Source: an uncultured Rhodospirillales bacterium (GTDB taxonomy: Bacteria; Pseudomonadota; Alphaproteobacteria; Acetobacterales; Acetobacteraceae). From it: a DNA stretch of 64,000 nt. The notes beneath the pieces are model-generated. The model was not told where the DNA came from. It searched no databases and worked only from the letters and a program-made list of their open reading frames with translations. The number at the start of each line of letters is the position of its first letter. Position 1 is the stretch's first letter. Of this stretch, positions 8,717 through 16,983 are shown one piece after another. Where the stretch lies: contig CAILMF010000067.1 in NCBI GenBank assembly GCA_903835235.1, forward strand, positions 1 to 64,000, read 5' to 3'. Position numbers and translations under genes: made by a program.

Positions 8717-10819
8717 ATGCAGCACTCCCTCGCCGGCATCGACTTCGCCCCCGTCCTGCCCTGGTGGCTGCTGGCGGCGCTGGGCGCCGTGGCGCTGCTG
8801 GCGCTCGCACCCGCCTTCTGGCGCCGGGCCCGCGGCGCGCCCTTGCGCGCCCTGGCTTTCTCCCTGTTGCTGCTGGCCCTGGCCAACCCCCGCCTGGTGG
8901 AGGAAACCCGGGAGACCCGCCCGGACATCGCCATCCTGCTGGTGGACCGCAGCGACAGCGCCAGCCTCGGCCCCCGCGCCGCCCAGGTGGAAGCCGCCCG
9001 CCAGCTGCTGGAACAGCGCCTCGGCCGCCTGCCGGACCTGGAATTCCGCACCGTGGAGGCGCCGGAGGCCGGCAACCAGGGCACGCGGCTGTTCGCCGCC
9101 CTGACGCAGGCTCTCGCAGAAGTGCCGCGCAACCGCCTGGCCGGCGTGCTGGCGCTGACCGATGGCCAGGTCCACGACGTGCCGGTACCGCCGACGCTGG
9201 ACGCGCCGTTCCACGCCCTGCTGCCCGGCCGCGCCGGGGAAGTGGACCGGCGCCTCCGCGTGCTGGAGGCCCCGGGCTTCGGCATTGTCGGCCGCAGCGT
9301 GGAACTGCGCATTGCCGTGGACGACCTGGGCGCCCCCAACGCCGGCCAGGCCCGCCTGACCATCCGCCGCGACGGCGCCGCGCCCCTCACCCAAAGCGTC
9401 CCGGTCGGCCGCGAACAGCGCCTGACCATTCCCATCGAGCGCGGCGGCCCCAGCGTGATCGAGCTGATGGCCGAGCCCCGCCCCGGTGAGGTCTCGGACC
9501 TGAACAACCGCGCCGTGGTCACGGTGATGGGCGTGCGCGACCGCCTCCGCGTCCTCCTCGTCTCGGGCGAGCCGCATGCCGGCGAGCGCACCTGGCGCCG
9601 CCTGCTGAAGGCCGACCCGGGCGTGGACCTGGTCCACTTCACCATTCTCCGCCCGCCCGAGAAGGACGACCTGACGCCGCTGAACGAGCTGGCGCTGATC
9701 GCCTTTCCGGTGCGGGAGCTGTTCCAGCAGAAGCTGCGCGAATTCGACCTCATCGTCTTCGACCGCTTCGCCAATCGCGGCATCCTGCCGCCGGCCTATC
9801 TGCGCAACATCGCCGACTATGTCCGCGGCGGCGGCGCGCTGTTCATGTCGGTCGGGCCCGAATTCGCCGGCGCCGTGTCGCTCGCCAGCACGCCGCTGGG
9901 CCAGGTGCTGCCGGCGCGCCCGGTGGGCGGCCAGCGCAACGGCGTGCAGGAAGGCGCCTTCCGCCCCCAGGTCTCGCCCGAGGGCGCCCGCCACCCGGTG
10001 ACGGAAGGCCTGACCGGCGCCAACCCGGATGCATCGCGCGACGCCACCTGGGGCCGCTGGTACCGCAGCATCCGCGCCGAGCCGCGCGGCGGCGTGACGG
10101 TTATGCAGACGCCGGACGGCGCCCCCCTGCTGCAGCTGGACCGGGTCGGCGATGGCCGCGTGGCGCTGCTGCTCTCCGACCAGATCTGGCTGTGGTCCCG
10201 CGGCCATGACGGCGGCGGCCCGCAAGCAGAAATCCTGCGCCGCGCCGCGCATTGGCTGATGAAGGAGCCGGAGCTGGAGGAGGAGGACCTCTCCGCTCGG
10301 ATCGAGAATGGCCGCCTGCGCGCGGAGCGCCGCAGCGTCGCCCCCGGCACCCCGCCGGATTTCAGCGTGACCGCACCGGATGGCAGCGTGCAGCGCCTGG
10401 CGCCCACGCTGGGCGCCGGTGGCAAGGCAACGCTGGACCTGCCCGCCGCCGCCGCCGGGGTGTGGCAGGTGACCGATGGCCAGCGCACCGCCTTCGCTGC
10501 CGCCGCCGCGGTCAACCCGCTGGAGGTGGCCGACCTGCGCGCCGACCCGGCGCCGCTGGCCCCGGTGCTGGCCGCCACTGGCGGCAGCGCCCACTTCATG
10601 GGCCTGGGCGAGCCGGTGCTGCCGGAGCTGCGCCGCGTCTCCCCAGGGCGGGACATGCAGGGCGGCGGCTGGGTTGGGCTGCGCCGCAATGGCGACCACA
10701 CCGTCACCGGCATCTCGGCCCTGCCGCTGCTGCCGCCCTGGCTGGCGCTGCCGCTGGTGCTGGGGGTGGCGGTGCTGGCCTGGCGGCGTGAAGGAAAGGT
10801 TTCAAACGGCGGCGCTTAA
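8717..10819 (+). CDS. VWA-like / glutamine amidotransferase-like membrane protein
   Basis: A 700-aa protein that normally follows DUF4159 in alphaproteobacterial MoxR operons. Two N-terminal helices (LPWWLLAALGAVALLALAPA, then ALAFSLLLLALANP) precede a VWA-like domain with a MIDAS-type DRSDSAS near residue 78 and ALTDGQVHDV. A middle region (RLRVLLVSGEPHAGERTWRR to GGGALFMSVGPEF) resembles the class I glutamine-amidotransferase-like fold, without an obvious catalytic Cys-His-Glu triad. A terminal helix (LPPWLALPLVLGVAVLAW) ends the chain. It starts one base after the preceding stop. Most of the protein is probably periplasmic. It is the last gene of the operon. Confidence 0.82.
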   Translation: MQHSLAGIDFAPVLPWWLLAALGAVALLALAPAFWRRARGAPLRALAFSLLLLALANPRLVEETRETRPDIAILLVDRSDSASLGPRAAQVEAARQLLEQRLGRLPDLEFRTVEAPEAGNQGTRLFAALTQALAEVPRNRLAGVLALTDGQVHDVPVPPTLDAPFHALLPGRAGEVDRRLRVLEAPGFGIVGRSVELRIAVDDLGAPNAGQARLTIRRDGAAPLTQSVPVGREQRLTIPIERGGPSVIELMAEPRPGEVSDLNNRAVVTVMGVRDRLRVLLVSGEPHAGERTWRRLLKADPGVDLVHFTILRPPEKDDLTPLNELALIAFPVRELFQQKLREFDLIVFDRFANRGILPPAYLRNIADYVRGGGALFMSVGPEFAGAVSLASTPLGQVLPARPVGGQRNGVQEGAFRPQVSPEGARHPVTEGLTGANPDASRDATWGRWYRSIRAEPRGGVTVMQTPDGAPLLQLDRVGDGRVALLLSDQIWLWSRGHDGGGPQAEILRRAAHWLMKEPELEEEDLSARIENGRLRAERRSVAPGTPPDFSVTAPDGSVQRLAPTLGAGGKATLDLPAAAAGVWQVTDGQRTAFAAAAAVNPLEVADLRADPAPLAPVLAATGGSAHFMGLGEPVLPELRRVSPGRDMQGGGWVGLRRNGDHTVTGISALPLLPPWLALPLVLGVAVLAWRREGKVSNGGA

Positions 10820-10860
10820 GGCCGTTGAGGCGAAGCCGGGCAACGTATAGGTTCCCCGCC

Positions 10861-11568
10861 ATGCGCCATTCCCCCGCCCTGCTGCTTCCCTTGGCCGTGC
10901 TGGCCAGCCTCGCCCTGCTGCCGCGGGAAGCCCAGGCGCAGCGCTACACCGGTGGCCGCCCCGGCCAGGCGCTGGGCCCAGCGTCCGGCACGCTGGACTC
11001 GTCGCGCCGGCCGCCGCCGACCGCGCTGCCCGGCATGACCGCCCGCGGCAATATCGAGCCGATTCCCGCCGACCCCAACGCCAACCTGGCGCCGACCCCC
11101 GCCTTGTTCGACGCGATCAACCGCGGCGACCTGTTTGCGGCGCGCGACGCCGTGGCCCGTGGCGCCGACCCCGACGCAACCAACGTGCTGGGGCTGACGC
11201 CGCTGGACACCGCGGTCGACCAGGGCCGCAACGACATCATGTTCTTCCTGCTGAGCGTGCGCGGCGCCCGCCCCACCGGCGGCCCCAACGAAGCGACCGC
11301 GACCGCCTTCCGCAGCCAGCCCGCCGTGCCGCAGGCCCCGGCCCGTCCCGGCCGGCCGCCGCGCACGCCGAGCGACGCTTCCTCCACGGTGGCCGCGGTG
11401 CGCGCCCCGGTGGAAGTGGTGCCCGGCGGCCCGCGGCTCTGGGCCGGGGACGGTGGCGCTGCAAAGCCGGAGATCGGCTTCCTCGGTTTCGATGCCGGGC
11501 GCCCCGCCGGCGTCACCCCGCCACCCACCGCCACCGCCACGCCCACGCCGCGCCGAGCGCGCGGCTGA
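10861..11568 (+). CDS. Secreted ankyrin-repeat protein
   Basis: A 235-aa protein with a clear signal peptide (hydrophobic residues 5-20, cleavage likely after AQA) and one or two ankyrin repeats around residues 80-130: AINRGDLFAARDAVARGADP and GLTPLDTAVDQGRNDIMFFL. The C-terminal half is Pro/Ala/Arg-rich and disordered. Start 10861 is preferred over 10825 because it gives the signal peptide. A possible promoter (TTGAGG, 15-bp spacer, TATAGG at 10846-10851) would place transcription start almost on the ATG, so the mRNA may be leaderless; this is weak evidence. Probably periplasmic, with a protein-binding role. Confidence 0.8.
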   Translation: MRHSPALLLPLAVLASLALLPREAQAQRYTGGRPGQALGPASGTLDSSRRPPPTALPGMTARGNIEPIPADPNANLAPTPALFDAINRGDLFAARDAVARGADPDATNVLGLTPLDTAVDQGRNDIMFFLLSVRGARPTGGPNEATATAFRSQPAVPQAPARPGRPPRTPSDASSTVAAVRAPVEVVPGGPRLWAGDGGAAKPEIGFLGFDAGRPAGVTPPPTATATPTPRRARG

Positions 11569-11600
11569 TACCGCGGTACAGGCGCAGACAGCAGCGCCTG
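11569..11600. terminator. Candidate bidirectional terminator hairpins
   Basis: Directly after the ankyrin stop lies the palindrome TACCGCGGTA, followed by CAGGCGC-AGACAGCA-GCGCCTG, a perfect 7-bp stem with an 8-nt loop. No long T tract follows, but the site lies between convergent genes. Confidence 0.4.
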
Positions 11601-11668
11601 ACCGACGCCAGCTTCTGTTGTGTCGTGTGCTTCACGTCTCCGGCGATGCCGCCTGCGACGATCACGCT

Positions 11669-12640
11669 CTACTCCGGCGTGATCCCCTCGGCCCGCACCA
11701 GCTCGGCGATCACCGGACGGCGGGCGGCCAGGTAGGCGCCGAAGCTGGCGGCATCACCGCCCACCAGCACGGCGCCCATCGCGGCGATGCGCTGCCTCAC
11801 CACCTCATCGGCAATGGCATGGCGCACCGCGGCGTACAGCGCCGCCAGCGCCGGCGCGGGCGTGCCGGCGGGCAGGAACAGCCCGTTCCATTCATTCATC
11901 TCGAAGCCCGGAAAACCCTGTTCGGCCACGGTGCCGATCTCCGGCGCGGCGGAAACCCGCTGCAGGGAGGAAACGGCAACACCCCGCGCCGTGCCGGCCC
12001 TGACCAGCGGCATGGCCGAGGCAACGGTGGCGAAGACGAAGCCCAGCCGCCCCGCGATCAGGTCCTGCAAGGCCGGGCCGATGCCGCGATAGGGCGCGTT
12101 CAGCACCTGCAACCCCGCCCGCCGCGCCAGGATGACCGAGGCCAGGTGCCCCGCCGTGCCATTGCCCGACGTGCCGAAGGCGACCTCGCCGGGCTTGCCG
12201 CGCAGATAGGCCAGCAACCCCGCCAGGTCCGTCGCCGGGGAGGTATTGGGCACCAGCAGCACATGCGGCAGCTCCGTCACCAGGGAAAGCGGCGCGAAGG
12301 CAGTGGCGTAGTCCAGCGGCAGCCGCAGCATGGCCGGCGTCACCAGATGGGCCATGGCATCCATCATCAGCGTGTGGCCATCCGGCGCGCTGCGCGCCAC
12401 CTCGGCGGCGCCGATGCTGGCGCCGGCGCCCTGGCGGTTCTCCACCACCACATTCTGGCCCAGCACGGCGCCCATCGGCCCGGCCAGCAGCCGCGCGGTG
12501 GTATCGGCGCCGCCACCGGGGCCATAGGGCACCAGCAGGCGGATGGCATGCATCGGCGCCCAGCCTTGCGTCCCGGGGGCTTGGGCGCGGGCCAGCGCCG
12601 GCACCGCCAGCCCGGCCAGCAGGGTGCGGCGGCCGATCAT
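11669..12640 (-). CDS. Bug/TctC-family extracytoplasmic solute-binding protein
   Basis: A 323-aa periplasmic binding protein of the tripartite tricarboxylate transporter (Bug) family. It starts at MIGRRTLLAG (12640) with a twin-arginine-like signal peptide ending about ARAQA. Family marks are IRLLVPYGPGGGADTTARLL, VVVENRQGAGASIGAAEVAR and VAFGTSGNGTAGHLASVILA. Bug proteins bind carboxylates or other small organic acids. Its ATG overlaps the upstream Bug gene stop by 4 bp, so both are read with the CoA transferase. No TctA/TctB membrane subunits are nearby, as is common for Bug paralogues. The ligand is unknown. Confidence 0.9.
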   Translation of the reverse strand: MIGRRTLLAGLAVPALARAQAPGTQGWAPMHAIRLLVPYGPGGGADTTARLLAGPMGAVLGQNVVVENRQGAGASIGAAEVARSAPDGHTLMMDAMAHLVTPAMLRLPLDYATAFAPLSLVTELPHVLLVPNTSPATDLAGLLAYLRGKPGEVAFGTSGNGTAGHLASVILARRAGLQVLNAPYRGIGPALQDLIAGRLGFVFATVASAMPLVRAGTARGVAVSSLQRVSAAPEIGTVAEQGFPGFEMNEWNGLFLPAGTPAPALAALYAAVRHAIADEVVRQRIAAMGAVLVGGDAASFGAYLAARRPVIAELVRAEGITPE

Positions 12641-13596
12641 TCGGGCTTCATCCCCGCGCTGCGAACCACCTGGGCCCATTTGTCGATCTCCTGCGCGATG
12701 AAGGCGGTGGCGGCCTCGGGGTTCAGGTTCAGCACGCGCTGGCCCTGCTCGACATAGCTGCGCATGGTCTCCGGCCGGGCCAGTGCCGTGCTCAACGCGG
12801 CATGGATGCGGGCGACCCGGTCGCGCGGCGTGCCGGCCGGGGCCAGCAGGGCGTACCAGTTCTCCACCTCCACCCCGGGCAGGCCGGACTCCACCAGCGT
12901 GGGGTAGTCCGGCAGCGCGGCCAGGCGCTGCGGGCCGGTGACGGCCAGCGCCTTCATCCGGCCGTCGCGCACATGCGGCATCAGCACCGCGGGGTCCAGG
13001 AAGGTGGTGTCCACCTCCTGCGCGATGATCGCCGTCATCGCCGGCGCCGCGCCGCGATACGCCACCATGGTCAGTTCCACCCCGCCCTTCTGCCGCAACA
13101 ATTCCCCGGCCAGATGCGGCGCGCCGCCGGGGCCGGAGGTAGCGTAGGTGATGCTGTTGGGCGCGCGGCGGGCGCGCTGGATCGCGTCGGCCACGTCGCT
13201 CAGGCCAAGCCCGGTGCGCGCCACCATCAGCATCGGCACCGCCGAGACCACGGAAATGGCGGTGAGGTCCCGCCTGGTATCGTAGCTCAGGTTCGGCACC
13301 AGCGTCTGGTTGACCGCCAGCGAGCCGGTGCTGCCGAAATGCAGCGTATAGCCATCCGGCGCCGCCTTGGCCGCGGCCTCGGTGCCGATCGAGCCGCCAG
13401 CGCCCGAGCGGTTGTCGATGACCACGGGCTGGCCGAGCTGTTCCTGCAACACCTGGGCGACCACCCGCGCGCCGCCATCAACCGGGCCACCCGGCGGGAA
13501 GGGCACGATGATGCGGAGCGACCGCTCCGGCCAGGACTGCGCCAGCGCGGGGGTTGCGAGCAGGGGCGCGGCGAACAGGGCGCGACGGGCGATCAT
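12637..13596 (-). CDS. Bug/TctC-family extracytoplasmic solute-binding protein
   Basis: A 319-aa second Bug protein in tandem. The start at 13596 (MIARRALFAAPLLATPALAQ) gives a normal signal peptide and a 4-bp ATGA overlap with the CoA transferase stop; the 461-aa track frame is an artefact extended into that gene. Motifs are LRIIVPFPPGGPVDGGARVV, VVIDNRSGAGGSIGTEAAAK and ITYATSGPGGAPHLAGELLR. It clearly differs in sequence from the next Bug protein, so this is not a recent duplication. Probably captures an acid whose CoA ester is handled by the upstream transferase; that pairing is inferred from the operon only. Confidence 0.9.
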   Translation of the reverse strand: MIARRALFAAPLLATPALAQSWPERSLRIIVPFPPGGPVDGGARVVAQVLQEQLGQPVVIDNRSGAGGSIGTEAAAKAAPDGYTLHFGSTGSLAVNQTLVPNLSYDTRRDLTAISVVSAVPMLMVARTGLGLSDVADAIQRARRAPNSITYATSGPGGAPHLAGELLRQKGGVELTMVAYRGAAPAMTAIIAQEVDTTFLDPAVLMPHVRDGRMKALAVTGPQRLAALPDYPTLVESGLPGVEVENWYALLAPAGTPRDRVARIHAALSTALARPETMRSYVEQGQRVLNLNPEAATAFIAQEIDKWAQVVRSAGMKPE

Positions 13597-14777
13597 ACGG
13601 CTTGCTCCTGGCGCAGGGTGGCGATCTCGTCGGCGGTGAAGCCCAGCACCTCGCGCAGCACCTCGTCGGTATGCTCGCCCAAATCCGGCGGGCGGCCACC
13701 CGGCACCGGCGGCGTGGCGCTCATCTCGATCGGCACGTTGCACAGGCGCAGCGTGCCGCCGCGGCCGTCCGGCACTTCCTGCACCATGCCCAGCGCCTGC
13801 ACCTGCGGGTGGGCCAGCGCCTGCGCCACGTCCTGCACCGGGCTGCACGGCACCTTGGCGGCATCGAAGCCGGCCACCCACTCCTCGGTGCTGCGCCTCA
13901 GGAAATACGGCACCAGCCTGGCCACCAATTCCAGCCTGGCCTGGCTGCGGCCCAGGGTATTGGCATAGGCCGGGTCCTCTGCCAGTTCCACCGCGCCCAG
14001 CACGGTGGCCATGCGCTGCCACACCGCGTCATTGGTGGCGCCGGCCAAGATCCAGCCATCGGCGGTCTGGAAGCACTGGTACGGCACGATGTGCCACACC
14101 GCGGAACCGGTCCGCTGCGGCACCACGCCGGCCATGGTGTAGGCGGTGAAGTGGTAGCCCAGCTGAGACAGCGCGGTTTGCAGCAGCGAGCATTCGACAT
14201 GCTGCCCCTTCGCCCTGCCCTCGTTCCGCGCCAGCAGCGCGGCGCAGGCGGCGGCGAAGGCCAGCGCCCCGGTGCCCAGGTCGATCACGCTCGGGCCGAG
14301 GCGCGCCGGGCCGCGGTCGTGCTCGCCGGTCATCGCCATCATGCCGCTGAACGCCTGCAGCATGTTGTCGTAGCCCGGCCGGTCCTTCAGCGGCCCGCGG
14401 CTGCCATAGCCGGTGATGGAGACGTGGATCAGCCGCTCGTTGATCGCCTGCAGCGTCGGCCAGTCGAGGCCCAGGCGCTTCGCGGTCTCCGGCGGAAAGT
14501 TCTCGATCAGCACGTCGCTGCGGCGGACCAGCGCGGCCAGGATTTCCTGCCCCTTGGGCGACTTCAGGTTCAGCGTCATGCCGCGCTTGCCGCGATTGAC
14601 GCTCATGTAATTCGCGCCGCGCCCATCCACCACCGGCAGCCAGTTGCGGTTCTCGTCGCCGCCGCGATCCTCCACCTTGATGACCTCGGCGCCCATATCC
14701 GCGAACAACTGCCCGCAGGAGGGGCCGGCCAGCACGCGGCTGAGATCGAGCACCTTGATACCGACCAATGCCGACAT
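13593..14777 (-). CDS. CaiB/BaiF family CoA transferase (family III)
   Basis: A 394-aa class III CoA transferase moving CoA between acyl donors and carboxylic acids through an aspartyl-CoA intermediate. Features are the N-terminal VLDLSRVLAGPSCGQLFADM with GAEVIKVED, SVNRGKRGMTLNLKSPKG, VLIENFPP and YGSRGPLKDRPGYDNMLQAF. GPSVIDLGTG near residue 165 supplies the probable catalytic Asp. It is the first gene of a coupled minus-strand operon with two Bug proteins. The 46-bp divergent gap to the MFS gene must hold both promoters. The substrate cannot be deduced. Confidence 0.92.
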   Translation of the reverse strand: MSALVGIKVLDLSRVLAGPSCGQLFADMGAEVIKVEDRGGDENRNWLPVVDGRGANYMSVNRGKRGMTLNLKSPKGQEILAALVRRSDVLIENFPPETAKRLGLDWPTLQAINERLIHVSITGYGSRGPLKDRPGYDNMLQAFSGMMAMTGEHDRGPARLGPSVIDLGTGALAFAAACAALLARNEGRAKGQHVECSLLQTALSQLGYHFTAYTMAGVVPQRTGSAVWHIVPYQCFQTADGWILAGATNDAVWQRMATVLGAVELAEDPAYANTLGRSQARLELVARLVPYFLRRSTEEWVAGFDAAKVPCSPVQDVAQALAHPQVQALGMVQEVPDGRGGTLRLCNVPIEMSATPPVPGGRPPDLGEHTDEVLREVLGFTADEIATLRQEQAV

Positions 14778-14823
14778 GCCCGCGTTTCCCCCATGGCTGC
14801 GGCAAGGCTAGCATCGCGCCGGC

Positions 14824-16266
14824 ATGACCGAAACCGCACCCGCCTTCACCCGGCAGCAGATCCGCAGCATCATGTTCGGCCTGATGCTGGCGCTTTTCCT
14901 GTCCAGCCTGGACCAGACCATCGTTGCGACAGCGCTCAGCTCCATCGCCAGCGATTTGGGCGGCTGGGAGCGGTTGAGCTGGGTGGTCAGCGCCTACCTG
15001 ATCGCGTCGACCGTGACGACGCCGATCTACGGCCGGCTCAGCGACCTCTATGGCCGGCGGCCGGTACTGCTGGTCTCGGTCGCCGGCTTCGTCTTCGGCG
15101 CGCTGCTCTGCGCGGCGGCGCAGGACATGACGCAGCTGATTTTGGCCCGCGTGGTGCAGGGCCTGGGCGGCGGCGGGCTGCGCAGCGTCTCGCTGGCCGT
15201 GGTCGGCGACATCTTCGCCCCGCGCGAGCGCGCCAAGGTGCAGGGTTACCTCTCCAGCGTCTTCGCCAGCGCCAGCATCGGCGGGCCGATCCTCGGCGGG
15301 TTGTTCTCGGACTACCTCAGCTGGCACTGGATCTTTTTGATCGACGCGCCGCTGGGTGCCGCCGCCTTTGCGCTGACCTACTTCCAGTTGCGGCGCCTGC
15401 CCAAGCCGACACGCCGGCCCGTCATCGACTGGCTGGGCGCGCTGTTCATCCTGCTCTCGGCCACGCCCTTTCTGTTCGGCATTTCCGCGGCGCAGCGGGA
15501 TGGCAGCTTCCTCTCGCCGCTGGCGCTGGGCTGCTTCCTGATGGGCCTGGTCTTCCTGGTGCTGCTGATCAAGACCGAGAAGGTAGCGCCCGAGCCGATG
15601 CTGCCGCCACGGCTGTTCCGCAACCGCGAATTCGTGCTGTCCAACACCATTACCTGCCTGGCCAGCGTGGCCAATATCGGCCTGGTCATCCATATCCCCC
15701 TCGCCTTCCAGCTGATGGCCGGGCTCTCGGCCAAGGATGCCGGCCTCAGGATGATCGCGATCACCATCGGCAGCGTCACCGGCAGCTTCATCGGCGGGCA
15801 GCTGGTCGGGCGGCTCGGCCGCTATCGCTTCGCGCCCATCGTCGGCGCGGCCATCGCCGCCACCATGTGCTTCGTCATCGCCGCCGTCGGCCTCGGCCAC
15901 AACCTGGCCTTCGACATGGGCGCGACGCTGCTGCTGGGCCTGGCCTTCGGCGGCAGCTTCGCGCCGATGACGGTCGCCATCCAGAACGCGGTGGACCCGC
16001 GGGATGGCGGCATCGGCGTGGCCTGCATGATGTTCTTCCGCCTGCTGGGCGGCGCCTTCGGCGTGGCGGCGCTCTCCGCGCTGCTGTTCAACCGGTTGCA
16101 GGCGGCGGTGCCGGGCGGGCTGACCGGCCGCGCGCTGCTGGACGCGGCGGGGCCGCAGGCGCTGGCCGGCGCGTTCCAAGCGGTGTTCATCGCCGCCGGG
16201 CTGGTCATGCTGGTGAACCTGGCCGCCGCGGTTTCGCTGAAGGGGCTACCGCTGCGGACCAGGTAG
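14824..16266 (+). CDS. MFS transporter, DHA2 (14-helix) drug/proton antiporter type
   Basis: A 480-aa inner membrane protein with about 14 hydrophobic helices, fitting the DHA2/EmrB-QacA subfamily. LFLSSLDQTIVATALSSIAS is the typical first helix (motif D1-like), and GRLSDLYGRRPVLL is MFS motif A in the 2-3 loop. LARVVQGLGGGGLRSVSLAV matches motif B. Predicted to export lipophilic compounds against protons. No EmrA-like adaptor or regulator is adjacent. Its divergent placement relative to the CoA transferase operon hints at, but does not prove, export of a related metabolite. The stop is followed by a 56-bp tandem array. Confidence 0.92.
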   Translation: MTETAPAFTRQQIRSIMFGLMLALFLSSLDQTIVATALSSIASDLGGWERLSWVVSAYLIASTVTTPIYGRLSDLYGRRPVLLVSVAGFVFGALLCAAAQDMTQLILARVVQGLGGGGLRSVSLAVVGDIFAPRERAKVQGYLSSVFASASIGGPILGGLFSDYLSWHWIFLIDAPLGAAAFALTYFQLRRLPKPTRRPVIDWLGALFILLSATPFLFGISAAQRDGSFLSPLALGCFLMGLVFLVLLIKTEKVAPEPMLPPRLFRNREFVLSNTITCLASVANIGLVIHIPLAFQLMAGLSAKDAGLRMIAITIGSVTGSFIGGQLVGRLGRYRFAPIVGAAIAATMCFVIAAVGLGHNLAFDMGATLLLGLAFGGSFAPMTVAIQNAVDPRDGGIGVACMMFFRLLGGAFGVAALSALLFNRLQAAVPGGLTGRALLDAAGPQALAGAFQAVFIAAGLVMLVNLAAAVSLKGLPLRTR

Positions 16267-16273
16267 CTTGTCT

Positions 16274-16490
16274 GAGCGACTGATTCACCGCTCCGGCCGC
16301 TGCGCGCCTCCGCGGATCAGGCAATTTCCGAGCGACCGATTCACCGCTCCGGCCGCTGCGCGCCTCCGCGGATCAGGCAATTTCCGAGCGACTGATTCAC
16401 CGCTCCGGCCGCTGCGCGCCTTCGCGGATCAGGCAATTTCCGAGCGACTGATTCACCGCTCCGGCCGCTGCGCGCCTTCGCGGATCAGGC
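16274..16490. repeat. 56-bp tandem array filling a convergent intergenic gap
   Basis: Units begin GAGCGACTGATTCACCGCTC at 16274, 16330, 16386 and 16442, exactly 56 bp apart; the last is cut at 49 bp. Copies differ by one or a few bases (cgcctccgcgg versus cgccttcgcgg, gactg versus gaccg). Each holds GAGCG-N10-CGCTC. The array runs from 8 bases after the MFS stop to 2 bases before the oxygenase beta subunit stop. The unit length is not a multiple of three, so the 75-aa ORF across it is not a protein gene. Confidence 0.95.
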
Positions 16491-16491
16491 G

Positions 16492-16983
16492 CTAAAGGCT
16501 GTACACATCCAGCATGGTCGGCAGCCGGTCGTTCAGCAGCAGCGCGTGCCGCCGTGCGATCCGCCAGGCGCCGTCCTGGCGCACCAGCAGGTGTTCCACC
16601 CGGCTGAAGAACACATGCTGGTCCTGCCGCTTCACGTTGAACACATGGCTGGCCCAGACGCTCTTCACCCGCAGCGCCGCGTCGCTTTCCTCGGCCAGCA
16701 TGACGTTGCTGACCACATGCGCGGTGCGCGGCGGCGGCATGCTGGCCACGCTGCGCCCGCCGGTGATGCGCTGCACCCGCTCCGCCAGCTGCGCCCGGCC
16801 GCTGCAATGGATGATCGAGACCTCGCGCGTGGGGTCCTCGGTCGGCGTCACTTCGTCCCGCCAGGCCGGCACGTGGTACAGGCAGTCCGCCGTGAACAGC
16901 GCCAGCCAGTCGTCCCAGCGCCGCTCATCCAGCGCCGCGGCCTCGGCGTACAGCAGCGCGCTCGCCTCCAGCAGCGCGCTCAT
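16492..16983 (-). CDS. Aromatic ring-hydroxylating dioxygenase beta subunit
   Basis: A 163-aa small subunit with the SnoaL/NTF2-like cone fold of Rieske oxygenase beta chains; it stabilises the hexamer but is not catalytic. Recognisable stretches are EAAALDERRWDDWLALFTAD with CLYHVP, and the C-terminal SRVEHLLVRQDGAWRIARRH. Start 16983 (MSALLEASAL) overlaps the alpha subunit stop by 4 bp; the 232-aa track frame reads back into alpha. The stop lies 2 bases from the 56-bp repeat array. It forms a transcription unit with alpha and the VOC protein. Its presence indicates a two-component alpha/beta oxygenase. Confidence 0.9.
   Translation of the reverse strand: MSALLEASALLYAEAAALDERRWDDWLALFTADCLYHVPAWRDEVTPTEDPTREVSIIHCSGRAQLAERVQRITGGRSVASMPPPRTAHVVSNVMLAEESDAALRVKSVWASHVFNVKRQDQHVFFSRVEHLLVRQDGAWRIARRHALLLNDRLPTMLDVYSL

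Noticed and set aside
13554-16283. 909-aa plus-strand ORF
   Set aside because: Runs antisense to the CoA transferase and then out of frame through the MFS gene; no motif.
16268-16495. 75-aa ORF over the 56-bp repeats
   Set aside because: Unit length is not a multiple of three, so the protein sequence shifts frame at every copy; an artefact of the repeat.
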